A stretch of 64,000 nt of DNA, taken from positions 1,054,001-1,118,000 of the forward strand of contig NZ_CP036346.1 of assembly GCF_014131695.1 (NCBI RefSeq). The letters run 5' to 3'. This document shows positions 27,138 to 35,552 of this stretch, one piece after another. Under the pieces are notes generated by a model. It did not search any database. It was not told the origin of the DNA and saw only the letters and a program-made list of their open reading frames with translations. A program made the translations under genes and the position numbers. This DNA is from Thomasclavelia ramosa DSM 1402. Lineage in GTDB: Bacteria > Bacillota_I > Bacilli_A > Erysipelotrichales > Coprobacillaceae. Every line of letters starts with the position of its first letter. Positions within the stretch are counted from its first letter, which is position 1.

Positions 27138-28043
27138 ATGAATTATTTAACATTAGATATTGGTGGTAGTTCAATCAAGTATGCTTTATTAAATGAAACG
27201 GGAGAGTTTATTGAAAAAGGAAGTACAATTGCACCTCATCAAAGTATTGAGCAGTTTGTTGAGGTAATTGGAGAACTGTATGATAAGTATGCTGAACAAA
27301 TTGTTGGTATGGCAATTTCTATGCCGGGTGCAATAGATCCTCAAAAGGGCTTTGCTTATACTGGTGGTGCATATAAATATATAAAAGATATGGAAATTGT
27401 AAAAATTTTACAAGAACGTTGCCCGTTGCCTATTACGATTGGTAATGATGCTAAATGTGCGGCTAATGCGGAAGTAGGATTTGGATGTTTAAAAGATGTT
27501 GATGATGCTGCTGTAATAATTTTAGGAACTGGAATAGGCGGTTGTATTGTTCGTGATGGTAAAGTTCATATTGGTAAACATTTCTCTTCAGGAGAATTTT
27601 CATGGATGCGGACTAATGGGGAAGATGGCAATAACCCTGAATGTGTATGGGCAGCTACGAATGGAATTCCTGGCTTATTAAAGGCAGTTCAAGAGTCTGT
27701 TGGAACAAAAGAACAATATAATGGTAAAGAGATTTTTGAAATGGCAAATAGTGGAGATAAAAAGGTACTTGCTGGGCTTGATAAATTCTGTAATCGTTTA
27801 GCTGTTCAAATTTATAATTTACAAGCACTTTTCGACCCAGAAAAAATTGCGATTGGTGGTGGTATCTCAGCACAACCATTATTATTAGAATTAGTTGAGA
27901 AACATATAGAAGAAATGTATCAAACTGGATTAAAGGCTAATTCACCAATTGCACGCCCTGTAGTTGTTCCTTGTCAATATCGTAATGATGCTAATCTATT
28001 AGGCGCTTTTTATCAACATTTACATACATGTAAGAAAAATTAA
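27138..28043 (+). CDS. ROK-family kinase or regulator-like protein (no zinc motif)
   Basis: A 301-residue ROK protein. The ATG at 27138 is chosen because AAAGGAG is six bases upstream; an ATG at 27123 would precede that site. The N-terminal phosphate loop DIGGSSIKYAL and IGNDAKCAANAE with the catalytic Asp are present. The zinc cysteines of classic ROK kinases are absent: the segment reads GEFSWMRTNGEDGNNPECVW. Such streptococcal/clostridial ROK proteins are of uncertain sugar specificity. IAIGGGISAQP near the end is typical. It is monocistronic. Confidence 0.82.
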   Translation: MNYLTLDIGGSSIKYALLNETGEFIEKGSTIAPHQSIEQFVEVIGELYDKYAEQIVGMAISMPGAIDPQKGFAYTGGAYKYIKDMEIVKILQERCPLPITIGNDAKCAANAEVGFGCLKDVDDAAVIILGTGIGGCIVRDGKVHIGKHFSSGEFSWMRTNGEDGNNPECVWAATNGIPGLLKAVQESVGTKEQYNGKEIFEMANSGDKKVLAGLDKFCNRLAVQIYNLQALFDPEKIAIGGGISAQPLLLELVEKHIEEMYQTGLKANSPIARPVVVPCQYRNDANLLGAFYQHLHTCKKN

Positions 28044-28050
28044 CATAATG

Positions 28051-28078
28051 AAGCAAGGCCCAAACGGGTTTGCTTTTC
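28051..28078 (+). terminator. Terminator after ROK gene
   Basis: AAGCAAGGCCC and GGGTTTGCTT pair with one bulged G, followed by TTTT. Confidence 0.65.
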
Positions 28079-28119
28079 TATTATATCTATAAATAATGAT
28101 AAAAGTAGTTTGAGCAATA

Positions 28120-28153
28120 AAACCTCTTTTTGATTCTAACCAAAAAGAGGTTT
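28120..28153 (-). terminator. Terminator of the aminotransferase gene
   Basis: Perfect 13-bp repeat AAACCTCTTTTTG / CAAAAAGAGGTTT with an 8-base loop; on the minus strand it ends in TTTTATT. Confidence 0.8.
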
Positions 28154-28172
28154 GCTAATTGATATTTAAAAT

Positions 28173-29336
28173 TTAATTTTTGAAAATATTAGTTGCTTTC
28201 ATTTTAATGAAAGCCTTTTTTATTATTTCTTCATCTTGAATTAAAGCAATTCTAATATATCCTTCTCCTTCGCTGCCGAAAGCACTACCAGGAATAAATA
28301 AAATACCGGTTTGCTCAAATAAATCATTAACAAAATCAATTGACTTTTGATATAAGCTAGGAATTTTTGCCCAAATAAACATAGTTCCTTTTGTCTCTTT
28401 AATATTCCAGCCAATTTCTTGAGCACATTTTAAAAAGATATCGCGACGCCGCTGATAAGCCTCTCTTGTTTTTATAACACAATTTTGTTCACCGGTAATG
28501 GCTTCGATTGCTGCTAATTGAATAGGGATAAACATGCCATAATCCATATTAGATTTTAATGTTTTAAGCTGTTCAATAATTGCTTTGTTGCCAACTGCAA
28601 ATCCAATTCGAGCACCAGCAAGCCCATAAGTTTTTGATAAGGAATTAAATTCAATACCTACATCTTTAGCGCCAGGATATGATAAAAAGCTTCTACCTAA
28701 GCCTTCAAATAATAGTTCGCTATAAGCATTATCGTGTAATACAATAATTTGATACTTTTTAGCAAAGTCAATTAATCTTAAATAAAACTTATCATTTGCA
28801 ATCGCACAGGTAGGGTTGTTAGGATATGAAACAATCATAAATTTTGCTTTTTTAGCAATGGTTGGATCAATTTTATCAAAGTCAATCAAATAATTATTTT
28901 CTTCTTTTAAAGGCATATCGACAATATTTGCATTAGCAAGCAACGGCCCGTCTTTAAAAATAGGATAGCTAGGATTAGGAACTAAGACAATGTCACTATC
29001 GTTGATCAATGTCATTGCTAGATGTGCTAAGCCTTCCTGAGAACCCAGTAATGAACAAATTTCATCATCTTCTAAAATGACCTCATAACGTTTTTTATAC
29101 CAAGCGATTACAGCCTTGATTAATTCTGGTAAATCATTAATCGCATAAACATAGTTTTTAGGATCTAGGGCAGCATTAGCAAGCACTTCTCTTATTCTTT
29201 TGGTAGGGGGAATATTTGGCGTACCCGTACTAAAATCAATTACTTCTTTTCCATTTTCACGTCTTAATGCTGCCTTTTTTGCTAAAATTGTAAAAATACT
29301 TTCTTGAAAAAGTTCCATTCGTTTTGAAAATTCCAT
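28173..29336 (-). CDS. PLP-dependent aminotransferase, class I/II
   Basis: A 387-residue fold-type I aminotransferase. PLP contacts are N174 in YPNNPT, D202 and Y205 in LHDNAYSELLF, and the Schiff-base K235 in SLSKTYGLAGARIG. The sequence is closest to the LL-diaminopimelate / alanine / aromatic aminotransferase group (PatA or DapL-like) found in Firmicutes. The exact substrate is not assignable. It stands alone, reading away from the alpha-galactoside operon, with its own terminator. Confidence 0.88.
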   Translation of the reverse strand: MEFSKRMELFQESIFTILAKKAALRRENGKEVIDFSTGTPNIPPTKRIREVLANAALDPKNYVYAINDLPELIKAVIAWYKKRYEVILEDDEICSLLGSQEGLAHLAMTLINDSDIVLVPNPSYPIFKDGPLLANANIVDMPLKEENNYLIDFDKIDPTIAKKAKFMIVSYPNNPTCAIANDKFYLRLIDFAKKYQIIVLHDNAYSELLFEGLGRSFLSYPGAKDVGIEFNSLSKTYGLAGARIGFAVGNKAIIEQLKTLKSNMDYGMFIPIQLAAIEAITGEQNCVIKTREAYQRRRDIFLKCAQEIGWNIKETKGTMFIWAKIPSLYQKSIDFVNDLFEQTGILFIPGSAFGSEGEGYIRIALIQDEEIIKKAFIKMKATNIFKN

Positions 29337-29532
29337 TTAATAATTCACCTCGTGGTTTATTCTAATACAATGAATCTTAAAGTTAAAGGTAAAAAAATAA
29401 AAAAGCTACTTTATAATTTTAGTTAAAATGTTATAAAAATATGTCTTAATGTTGTATTTTGAAAATATATAATATTAATAAATAAATTTATTTCAATTAC
29501 TTTCCTTTTGTAATTAGGGAATATATAACAAA

Positions 29533-29609
29533 TTGACATATTTAAAATACATCTAATACTATTATAAATATATCCAAATGTTATAATTGTCGATATAGAA
29601 GCGCTTACA
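29533..29609 (+). promoter_or_regulatory. Promoter and cre-like site of the alpha-galactoside operon
   Basis: TTGACA (29533-29538) and a TACTAT box (29557-29562, 18-base spacer) form a plausible promoter in an otherwise empty 290-base gap. ATAGAAGCGCTTACA (29595-29609) matches the CcpA cre consensus except at one position and lies downstream of the -10, where binding would block elongation. Confidence 0.55.
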
Positions 29610-29629
29610 GTAAACTGAGGAGGAAAGTG

Positions 29630-30097
29630 ATGGGAGTATTTAAAAAGGAAATTCAAGTTAATTGTCCGATAGAAGGAAAAGTTTATCCTTTAGAGTATTG
29701 TCCTGATGAAGTTTTTTCAAAAGGAATGACTGGAGAAGGGGTTGTAATATTTCCAACTGGTAATAGAGTTGTCGCACCAATTGATGGTAAAATAAATTTT
29801 ATTTTTTCTTCAAAGCATGCAATTGTTTTGAAAGGTCAAGGAATAGAGTTTCTAATTCATGTGGGTTTGGACACGAATCAACTAAACGGGGATGGCTTTA
29901 AAATATTTGTAGATCCTGATCAAGTTGTTAAACAGGGTGATATTTTGTTAACTTTTGATTCAGAAATATTAAAAAAACATCGTTGTATTGATGCAACACC
30001 GTTTGTTTTTACAAATTTAAATCGTAAAAATATAACTGTTAATAGATATGGTATGGTTAATTTAAATGAACCATTTATTATCGTTGAAAGGGGATAG
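29630..30097 (+). CDS. Stand-alone PTS EIIA-Glc-type protein
   Basis: A 155-residue single-domain EIIA of the glucose family. The phosphorylated His is H77 in EFLIHVGLDT and the assisting His is H63 in SKHAIVL. It has no fused EIIB or EIIC. It is first in an operon with a GPH sugar transporter lacking the C-terminal EIIA domain found in LacS/RafP, so it probably regulates that transporter in trans through HPr-dependent phosphorylation. ATG at 29630 follows GAGGAGGAAAG; a GTG one codon earlier is possible. Confidence 0.9.
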   Translation: MGVFKKEIQVNCPIEGKVYPLEYCPDEVFSKGMTGEGVVIFPTGNRVVAPIDGKINFIFSSKHAIVLKGQGIEFLIHVGLDTNQLNGDGFKIFVDPDQVVKQGDILLTFDSEILKKHRCIDATPFVFTNLNRKNITVNRYGMVNLNEPFIIVERG

Positions 30098-30101
30098 AAA
30101 A

Positions 30102-31553
30102 ATGAATAATGATAGATTATCATTTAAGGAAAAATATTCATATGGAGTAGGCGCAATTGGTAAGGATATGTGCTGTGGAATTATCTTTACTTATTGTATG
30201 TTGTATTTTACAGATGTTCTTAAATTATCAGCTTCATTTGTAGGAACATTGTTTTTCTTAGCAAAATTTTGGGATGCTGTTAATGATTTAGGTATGGGAA
30301 TGATTGTTGATAACACCCATAGTAGATGGGGTAAATTTAGACCTTGGTTAGCAATTGGAACTATTGTTAATGCAATTATTTTAGTTGCTTTATTTACTGA
30401 TTGGAGATTATCAGGAACTAGTTTGTATATATTTGCTGCTATTATGTATATCGTATGGGGAATGACATATACCGTCATGGATATCCCATATTGGTCAATG
30501 TTACCTAATTTAACATCAAATCCAGAAGAACGAGATCGTGTAGCTGTTATTCCAAGAATTTTTGCATCGATTGGGGGTTCTCTGTTAGTTGGTGGGTTTG
30601 GATTACAAATCATGGATTTCCTTGGAAATGGTGATGCTCAAGTGGGATATACAAATTTTGCTATTGTCATTGCCATTATTTTTATTGTAACTGTGGGAAT
30701 TACTGTAGTTAATGTTAAATCAGCTGATCGAGTAGAAGCAAAGAAACCTGAAAAGACTTCGTTTAGAAAGATGTTCGAAATAATTCGTAAAAATGATCAG
30801 CTGTTAGTAGCAATAGCAACGATTTTAACATTTAATTTTGGAATGAATTGTATTGCTGGGGTTCAAACTTATTATTTTATTTATGTTGCAGGCAATAAGG
30901 GATTATTTTCTGTTTTTACAATGTTTGCAGGATTTGCAGAGATTTTTGGTTTGATCATCTTTCCAAAGTTATCTCAAAGATTAAGTAAACAACAGGTGTA
31001 TGCTTTAGCTAGTGGAATACCAGTAGTTGGTCTAATCATTTTATTAGTAACAGGATTTATTGCTCCACAAAATTATATTTTAACAGCAGTAGCAGGGATT
31101 TGTGTCAAATTCGGTTCTGGATTACAATTAGGTACAGTGACAGTAGTATTAGCCGATGTTGTAGATTATGGAGAATATAAGCTAGGGACACGTAATGAGT
31201 CTGTAATTTTTTCAATTCAAACCTTATTAGTAAAATTTGCTTCAGCTATGGGTGCTTTATTTACAGGTTTTGCTTTAGATGCCACAGGATATGTTGCTGG
31301 AGCTTCTCAAACTATGGCAACTCAAAATGGAATGCGTATTATTATGGTTGCATTACCAATTATTTTAGTGCTAATAAGTTATATTATTTATAAAAAGTAT
31401 TACAAATTAAACGGAGCGTACTATCAAAGAATTATGAATATAATCGCTTTAAGGAAAGAAGAAAATCAGATGATTCTTGATGATGTAACGGAAGATATAA
31501 AAAATTCAAATGAACCGATTATTGATTTAAAGGAGAAGAAATATGCCAATTAA
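30102..31553 (+). CDS. GPH-family (MelB/LacS-type) glycoside:cation symporter
   Basis: A 483-residue transporter with about 12 helices. Signatures are KYSYGVGAIGKDMCCG, the acidic cation-site helix with DVLKLS and FWDAVND, and HSRWGKFRPWL in the first cytoplasmic loop. It should import melibiose, raffinose or another alpha-galactoside with Na+ or H+. The ATG at 30102 is preceded by AAAGGGGA, so the longer frame from 30066 is rejected. No C-terminal EIIA domain is present; a separate EIIA is encoded just upstream. It overlaps the alpha-galactosidase by 11 bases. Confidence 0.93.
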   Translation: MNNDRLSFKEKYSYGVGAIGKDMCCGIIFTYCMLYFTDVLKLSASFVGTLFFLAKFWDAVNDLGMGMIVDNTHSRWGKFRPWLAIGTIVNAIILVALFTDWRLSGTSLYIFAAIMYIVWGMTYTVMDIPYWSMLPNLTSNPEERDRVAVIPRIFASIGGSLLVGGFGLQIMDFLGNGDAQVGYTNFAIVIAIIFIVTVGITVVNVKSADRVEAKKPEKTSFRKMFEIIRKNDQLLVAIATILTFNFGMNCIAGVQTYYFIYVAGNKGLFSVFTMFAGFAEIFGLIIFPKLSQRLSKQQVYALASGIPVVGLIILLVTGFIAPQNYILTAVAGICVKFGSGLQLGTVTVVLADVVDYGEYKLGTRNESVIFSIQTLLVKFASAMGALFTGFALDATGYVAGASQTMATQNGMRIIMVALPIILVLISYIIYKKYYKLNGAYYQRIMNIIALRKEENQMILDDVTEDIKNSNEPIIDLKEKKYAN

Positions 31554-33771
31554 ATTTCATAAAACAACTAAGATATTTCATTTATATAATCAAGAGATAA
31601 GTTATATTTTTAAAATTTTAAAAAATAATCAATTAGGACAACTTTATTATGGTAAAGCAATCAAAGATCGTGAAAATTTTGATCATTTATTTGAAACTAT
31701 GCAGCGACCAATGGCATCATGTGCTTTTGAAGGCGATTTAACATTTTCTTTAGAACATATTAAACAGGAATATCCTGCTTATGGCTCTGGTGATATGCGT
31801 CACCCTGCGATTGAAATCGCTCAAGCAAATGGTAGTCGAATCATTTCGTTTAACTATCAGGGGCATACTATTATAAGTGGTAAGCCTAAATTAGATAAAT
31901 TACCCGCGACATATGTTGAATCACCAGATGAAGCAACAACTTTATTAATAACTTTATATGATAATATAATTGATTCAAAAATTATTTTAAGTTACACAAT
32001 TTTTGAAAATATGCCGGTAATTACAAGAAATGCTTACATTGAAAATTGCGGTGAACAAAAAATAACTTTAGAGCAAGTGATGAGTATGTCACTTGATTTA
32101 CCCGACAAAGAATATGAGATGATTGAATTAACAGGTGCTTGGGCTCGTGAAAGGAGCATTAAGGAGAGAAAGCTAGAGCATGGAATTCAATCTATATATT
32201 CTCTAAGAGGATGTTCAAGTAATAATTTTAATCCTTTCATCGCTTTAAAGCGTGAAAATTGTAATGAATATGCTGGTGAGGTTTTAGGATTTAGTTTTGT
32301 ATATAGTGGGAATTTTTTAGCTCAGGTTGAAGTTGATACTTATGATGTTACAAGAGTGATGATGGGAATACATCCCCACTGTTTTAGCTGGAGTCTTGAA
32401 AAAGGAGAAAGTTTTCAAACTCCGGAAGTAGTCATGGTGTATTCAAATGATGGACTAAATAAAATGTCACAAACTTACCACAAACTTTATCAAAGACGAT
32501 TGGCTCGTGGGAAATATCGTGATCAAGTACGACCTATTTTAGTTAATAATTGGGAGGCAACGTACTTTGATTTTGATGAAGAAAAAATTATGGATATTGC
32601 TGGAACTGCTCAAAAATTAGGAATCGAGTTATTTGTTCTTGATGATGGCTGGTTTGGTAAACGTAATAATGATGTTGCAGGGTTAGGTGACTGGTATCCG
32701 AATTTACAAAAATTACCAAGTGGAATTAGTGGTTTATCAAGAAAAATAAATAATCTGGGAATGAAGTTTGGTTTGTGGTTTGAACCAGAAATGGTCAATA
32801 AAAATTCTGATTTATATCGTAATCATCCACAGTGGATTTTAGAAACACCAAACCGTCCTAGTAGTCATGGACGTAATCAATTTGTATTAGATTTTTCAAA
32901 TCCAGAAGTCGTTATTTATGTTTATAATATGATGACAGAAGTAATTGATAAAGCAAATATTTCTTATATTAAATGGGATATGAACCGCTGTATGACAGAA
33001 GTTTACTCTAGTTGTCACGATAGTGAGAGTCAGGGACGAGTTATGCATGAATATATTTTAGGAGTGTATCAGTTATATGAATTGTTAACAAATCGTTTTC
33101 CTGAAATTTTATTTGAATCTTGTGCTAGTGGTGGTGCTCGTTTTGATCCAGGAATGATGTATTATGCACCACAATGTTGGACCAGTGATGATACTGATGC
33201 GCTAGAACGTTTGAAAATCCAATATGGAACATCAATGGTATATCCTGTTTCGAGTCTTGGAGCTCATGTATCGGCAGCGCCAAATCATCAGTTGTTGAGA
33301 AATACACCGATTGAAACAAGGGCAAATGTTGCTTATTTTGGTACTTTTGGATACGAATTAGATCTTAATAAATTAAACATGGATGAACAGATAAAAGTTA
33401 AAGAACAAATCACCTTTATGAAGGACTATCGGGAGATTATTCAGTTTGGAACGTTTTACCGTTTAAAAAGTCCATTTGAAGGTAATGAGACTGTTTGGAT
33501 GGTTGTATCACAGGATCAGAATACTGCTATTATTGGATATTATCGTACTTTGCAGGAAGTTAATGTTGGTTACCGTCGTGTAAAGCTGTTGGGATTAGAT
33601 CCGGATAAAGAATATCATGTTAATCTTAATAATACAGTTCATTATGGTGATGAATTAATGAACTTGGGTTTAATTACAACTGATAGTTCTTGCGGTGAAA
33701 ATAAAGAAAAATACGATGGGACTAATGGAGATTATTTATCTAGAATCTACGTATTAAAAGCAAAAATATAA
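31543..33771 (+). CDS. Alpha-galactosidase, glycoside hydrolase family 36
   Basis: A 742-residue cytoplasmic GH36 enzyme that removes alpha-1,6-galactose from melibiose, raffinose and stachyose. The N-terminal beta-supersandwich is followed by a TIM barrel with FVLDDGWFG. The nucleophile is D479 in IKWDMNR and the acid/base D549 in CWTSDDTD, almost the same numbering as Geobacillus AgaA. It overlaps the transporter gene and completes the operon; released galactose enters the Leloir genes nearby. An AAGGAG ribosome site precedes its ATG. Confidence 0.95.
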   Translation: MPIKFHKTTKIFHLYNQEISYIFKILKNNQLGQLYYGKAIKDRENFDHLFETMQRPMASCAFEGDLTFSLEHIKQEYPAYGSGDMRHPAIEIAQANGSRIISFNYQGHTIISGKPKLDKLPATYVESPDEATTLLITLYDNIIDSKIILSYTIFENMPVITRNAYIENCGEQKITLEQVMSMSLDLPDKEYEMIELTGAWARERSIKERKLEHGIQSIYSLRGCSSNNFNPFIALKRENCNEYAGEVLGFSFVYSGNFLAQVEVDTYDVTRVMMGIHPHCFSWSLEKGESFQTPEVVMVYSNDGLNKMSQTYHKLYQRRLARGKYRDQVRPILVNNWEATYFDFDEEKIMDIAGTAQKLGIELFVLDDGWFGKRNNDVAGLGDWYPNLQKLPSGISGLSRKINNLGMKFGLWFEPEMVNKNSDLYRNHPQWILETPNRPSSHGRNQFVLDFSNPEVVIYVYNMMTEVIDKANISYIKWDMNRCMTEVYSSCHDSESQGRVMHEYILGVYQLYELLTNRFPEILFESCASGGARFDPGMMYYAPQCWTSDDTDALERLKIQYGTSMVYPVSSLGAHVSAAPNHQLLRNTPIETRANVAYFGTFGYELDLNKLNMDEQIKVKEQITFMKDYREIIQFGTFYRLKSPFEGNETVWMVVSQDQNTAIIGYYRTLQEVNVGYRRVKLLGLDPDKEYHVNLNNTVHYGDELMNLGLITTDSSCGENKEKYDGTNGDYLSRIYVLKAKI

Positions 33772-33780
33772 TAATCCTGA

Positions 33781-33862
33781 GTAAACCTCACCAGTTGGAT
33801 AAGACAGGCTTAAGTGTAGAGCTATTCTACGGTAAACCGTTATTCTAGCTTGTGGGGTATTT
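33781..33862 (+). ncRNA. Structured RNA-like element downstream of the alpha-galactosidase gene
   Basis: ACCTCAC (33785-33791) pairs with GTGGGGT (33852-33858), closing a domain. Inside are the alternative hairpins GTAGA/TCTAC (33816-33830) and AGCTA..ACGGT-AA-ACCGT..TAGCT (33820-33850). No T run follows, so it is not a standard terminator. The layout resembles, from memory, the right-end RNA scaffold of IS605-type TnpB elements, but no tnpB is present. It could also be a 3'-UTR structure. Confidence 0.35.
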
Positions 33863-34052
33863 ATATATCAAAGAGAACTGTTTAGATGAGAAGTTTTTAA
33901 TCAGATTTAAAATAGTTTATAGGTATGGATTTAGAATATTATAATCAAAAAGTCATAAATTAAAAGGATTGATTTCTTTATAAAGAAATCAATCCAAATA
34001 TTTAATTATTATATTTAATTACATCTTTTTAAAATAGTTATATTAATTCTTA
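33863..34052. other. Gap between the RNA-like element and rubrerythrin
   Basis: AT-rich and without an ORF. It contains the stem AAAGGATTGATTTCTTTATAAAG-like repeat near 33962-33998 (GATTGATTTCTTTA / TAAAGAAATCAATC), a plausible leftward terminator for the rubrerythrin gene. Confidence 0.5.
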
Positions 34053-34730
34053 TTAGTAATTTTCACACATTCTTTCAAAAAAGGCTTTAGGATATCCGCA
34101 TGTAGGACAATGTTCAGGTGCTTCATCTCCTTCATAAATGAATCCGCATTGACGACATTTCCATCCTTTTGGGGCATCGCCTTTGAATGTTGTGCCGTTT
34201 TTATATGATTCTAATAATTTTAGATAACGTTTCTCATGGGATTTTTCAACGATAGCAACATTTTCAAATTTAATTGCTAATTCTTCAAAACCTTCTTCAC
34301 GTGCTTCTTGGGCCATTCTTGCATACATTTCAGTCCACTCTTCATTTTCACCTGCAGCGGCTGCTTCTAGATTTTCATCAGTTGTTCCAATTCCATGAAA
34401 TGCGGCAAACCACATTTTAGCATGTTGTTTTTCTTGATCAGCTGTTTCTTCAAAAATTGCAGCAATTTGCTCTAATCCTTCTTTACGAGCTGCTTCAGCA
34501 AAGAAAGTATATTTATTACGAGCCATTGATTCACCAGCAAAGGCTTCCATTAAATTCTTTTCAGTTTTTGTTCCCGCATATTTACTAGTACTAGTTTCTG
34601 CTACTGCTTCAAATTTTTCTTTTGGAGCTTTACAAACCGGACATACCCAATCAGTATCTAAATCATTCCACTTAGCATCTTGAGTAGCTTCATCATAAAT
34701 AAATCCACAAATTTTACAAACGTATTTCAT
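34053..34730 (-). CDS. Rubrerythrin with rubredoxin domains at both ends
   Basis: A 225-residue non-haem iron peroxidase of anaerobes. Residues 1-45 are a rubredoxin (C5/C8 and C30/C33, with [22 protein letters not shown]). The middle ~60-185 is the ferritin-like diiron domain ([33 protein letters not shown]). The C-terminal ~190-225 is a second, short rubredoxin-like site (CRQCGF, CPTCGYP). It reduces H2O2 with electrons from NADH via rubredoxin reductases. ATG at 34730 is set by GGAGG; the TTG-initiated longer frame is rejected. A Fur-family-like box lies upstream. Confidence 0.92.
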   Translation of the reverse strand: MKYVCKICGFIYDEATQDAKWNDLDTDWVCPVCKAPKEKFEAVAETSTSKYAGTKTEKNLMEAFAGESMARNKYTFFAEAARKEGLEQIAAIFEETADQEKQHAKMWFAAFHGIGTTDENLEAAAAGENEEWTEMYARMAQEAREEGFEELAIKFENVAIVEKSHEKRYLKLLESYKNGTTFKGDAPKGWKCRQCGFIYEGDEAPEHCPTCGYPKAFFERMCENY

Positions 34731-34750
34731 CTTCTTTTCCTCCAAATTTA

Positions 34751-34775
34751 TTAAATAGTAATCATTACTATTTAA
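34751..34775 (-). promoter_or_regulatory. 25-bp perfect palindrome upstream of rubrerythrin (Fur/PerR/Zur-type box)
   Basis: TTAAATAGTAAT-c-ATTACTATTTAA. The 7-1-7 core TAGTAATcATTACTA fits Fur-superfamily boxes. PerR control would suit a peroxide-detoxifying gene. A near copy occurs at 35452-35468. Confidence 0.6.
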
Positions 34776-34891
34776 TTATAACGCTTATTAAATTAAAAAG
34801 CAATTTATATTTTATTAATTTATGAATCTTTATTTGATATATGTTTAAATTAGCTTTTTTCATTACAAGGAATTTTTTAGTAGTTTATTAA

Positions 34892-35362
34892 TTAAATCTT
34901 TCTCACGTCATTTTTAGCATTTTTCAATAACTTGTTTAAAAAGTTTCTAGTATATAAACTTTGAGGTAGCATAAATCTTGATTTACGAGCAATGTCTTCA
35001 TTTATTAATCGGTTAGATTTGACTAGAGTGTTAGCTATTTGCTTAATAACAGGATTGCTTGTTTGTTTTGAAAGATTTTGAGCTATTACTTCTTGTTTTG
35101 CTTTACTTCAGGTTAAATAACCTAACTCATTAAGCATTTTAACTTCTTTATTTCGTGGTGGATAGTCATAAGGGACCATAGAAATGGCATTTAATCACAG
35201 GTGTGCGTTAATACATTTTGAAGCCTTAATTTGATCATCTTGTGTATCACTTGCTCTGGTAGGACAAACGTATAAATGAAGGTAATCTTTAGTGTATCGG
35301 TGAATATTTCCTTTTGCTCTCGTTTTCACATTATTGGCTTCTAACAATTTTAAACTTGTCAT
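34892..35362 (-). pseudogene. 157-codon frame interrupted only by two in-frame TGA codons
   Basis: Reading left from ATG at 35362, the frame runs to TAA at 34892 with no TAA, TAG or frameshift, only TGA at codon 56 (35195-35197) and codon 85 (35108-35110). It contains no TGG. With TGA as Trp the text reads smoothly (CINAHL-W-LNAISM, ELGYLT-W-SKAKQEV). The product would be basic, with HRYTKDYLHLYVCPTRAS and MLPQSLYTRNFLNKL. I do not recognise the family. It may be a decayed gene with two Trp-to-stop changes, or DNA from a TGA=Trp genome; intact neighbours use TGA as stop. Confidence 0.5.
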
Positions 35363-35520
35363 TTTGTAAATTGGACAAAATTCAGGTGGAAAGATCTAGT
35401 ATAAACAAATTCGCAAATACTACTTAACTTTTCTAATTCTTTTAAATGGGTAATAGTAATCATTATTAATATATTATAATTGCAATTACTTACATGAATA
35501 AAAGCAATAATAATTAATAA
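35363..35520. other. Upstream region of the TGA-interrupted frame
   Basis: It carries a second Fur-family-like site (TAGTAATcATTATTA, 35454-35468), sharing 14 bases with the rubrerythrin operator, and a minus-strand TATAAT (35478-35473). A 34-codon frame from 35464 in another phase (MITITHLKELEKL) may be the shifted N-terminus of the broken gene. Confidence 0.45.
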
Positions 35521-35552
35521 AAAGAATAGATTGATCTAATAATCTATTCTTT
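35521..35552 (-). terminator. Terminator of the AraC gene
   Basis: Perfect 12-bp repeat AAAGAATAGATT / AATCTATTCTTT, with T residues following on the minus strand; it overlaps the stop codon. Confidence 0.75.

Noticed and set aside
33816-33862. Simple intrinsic terminator for the alpha-galactosidase operon
   Set aside because: The stems are followed by TATTTATATATC rather than a T run and the closing stem encloses a multi-hairpin domain, so it is listed as an RNA-like element instead.
34892-35464. Idea that the TGA-interrupted frame is a DarT-like (DUF4433) ADP-ribosyltransferase
   Set aside because: The HRYTKDYLHLYV segment vaguely recalls the family, but the catalytic pattern could not be found and the C-terminal half does not fit.
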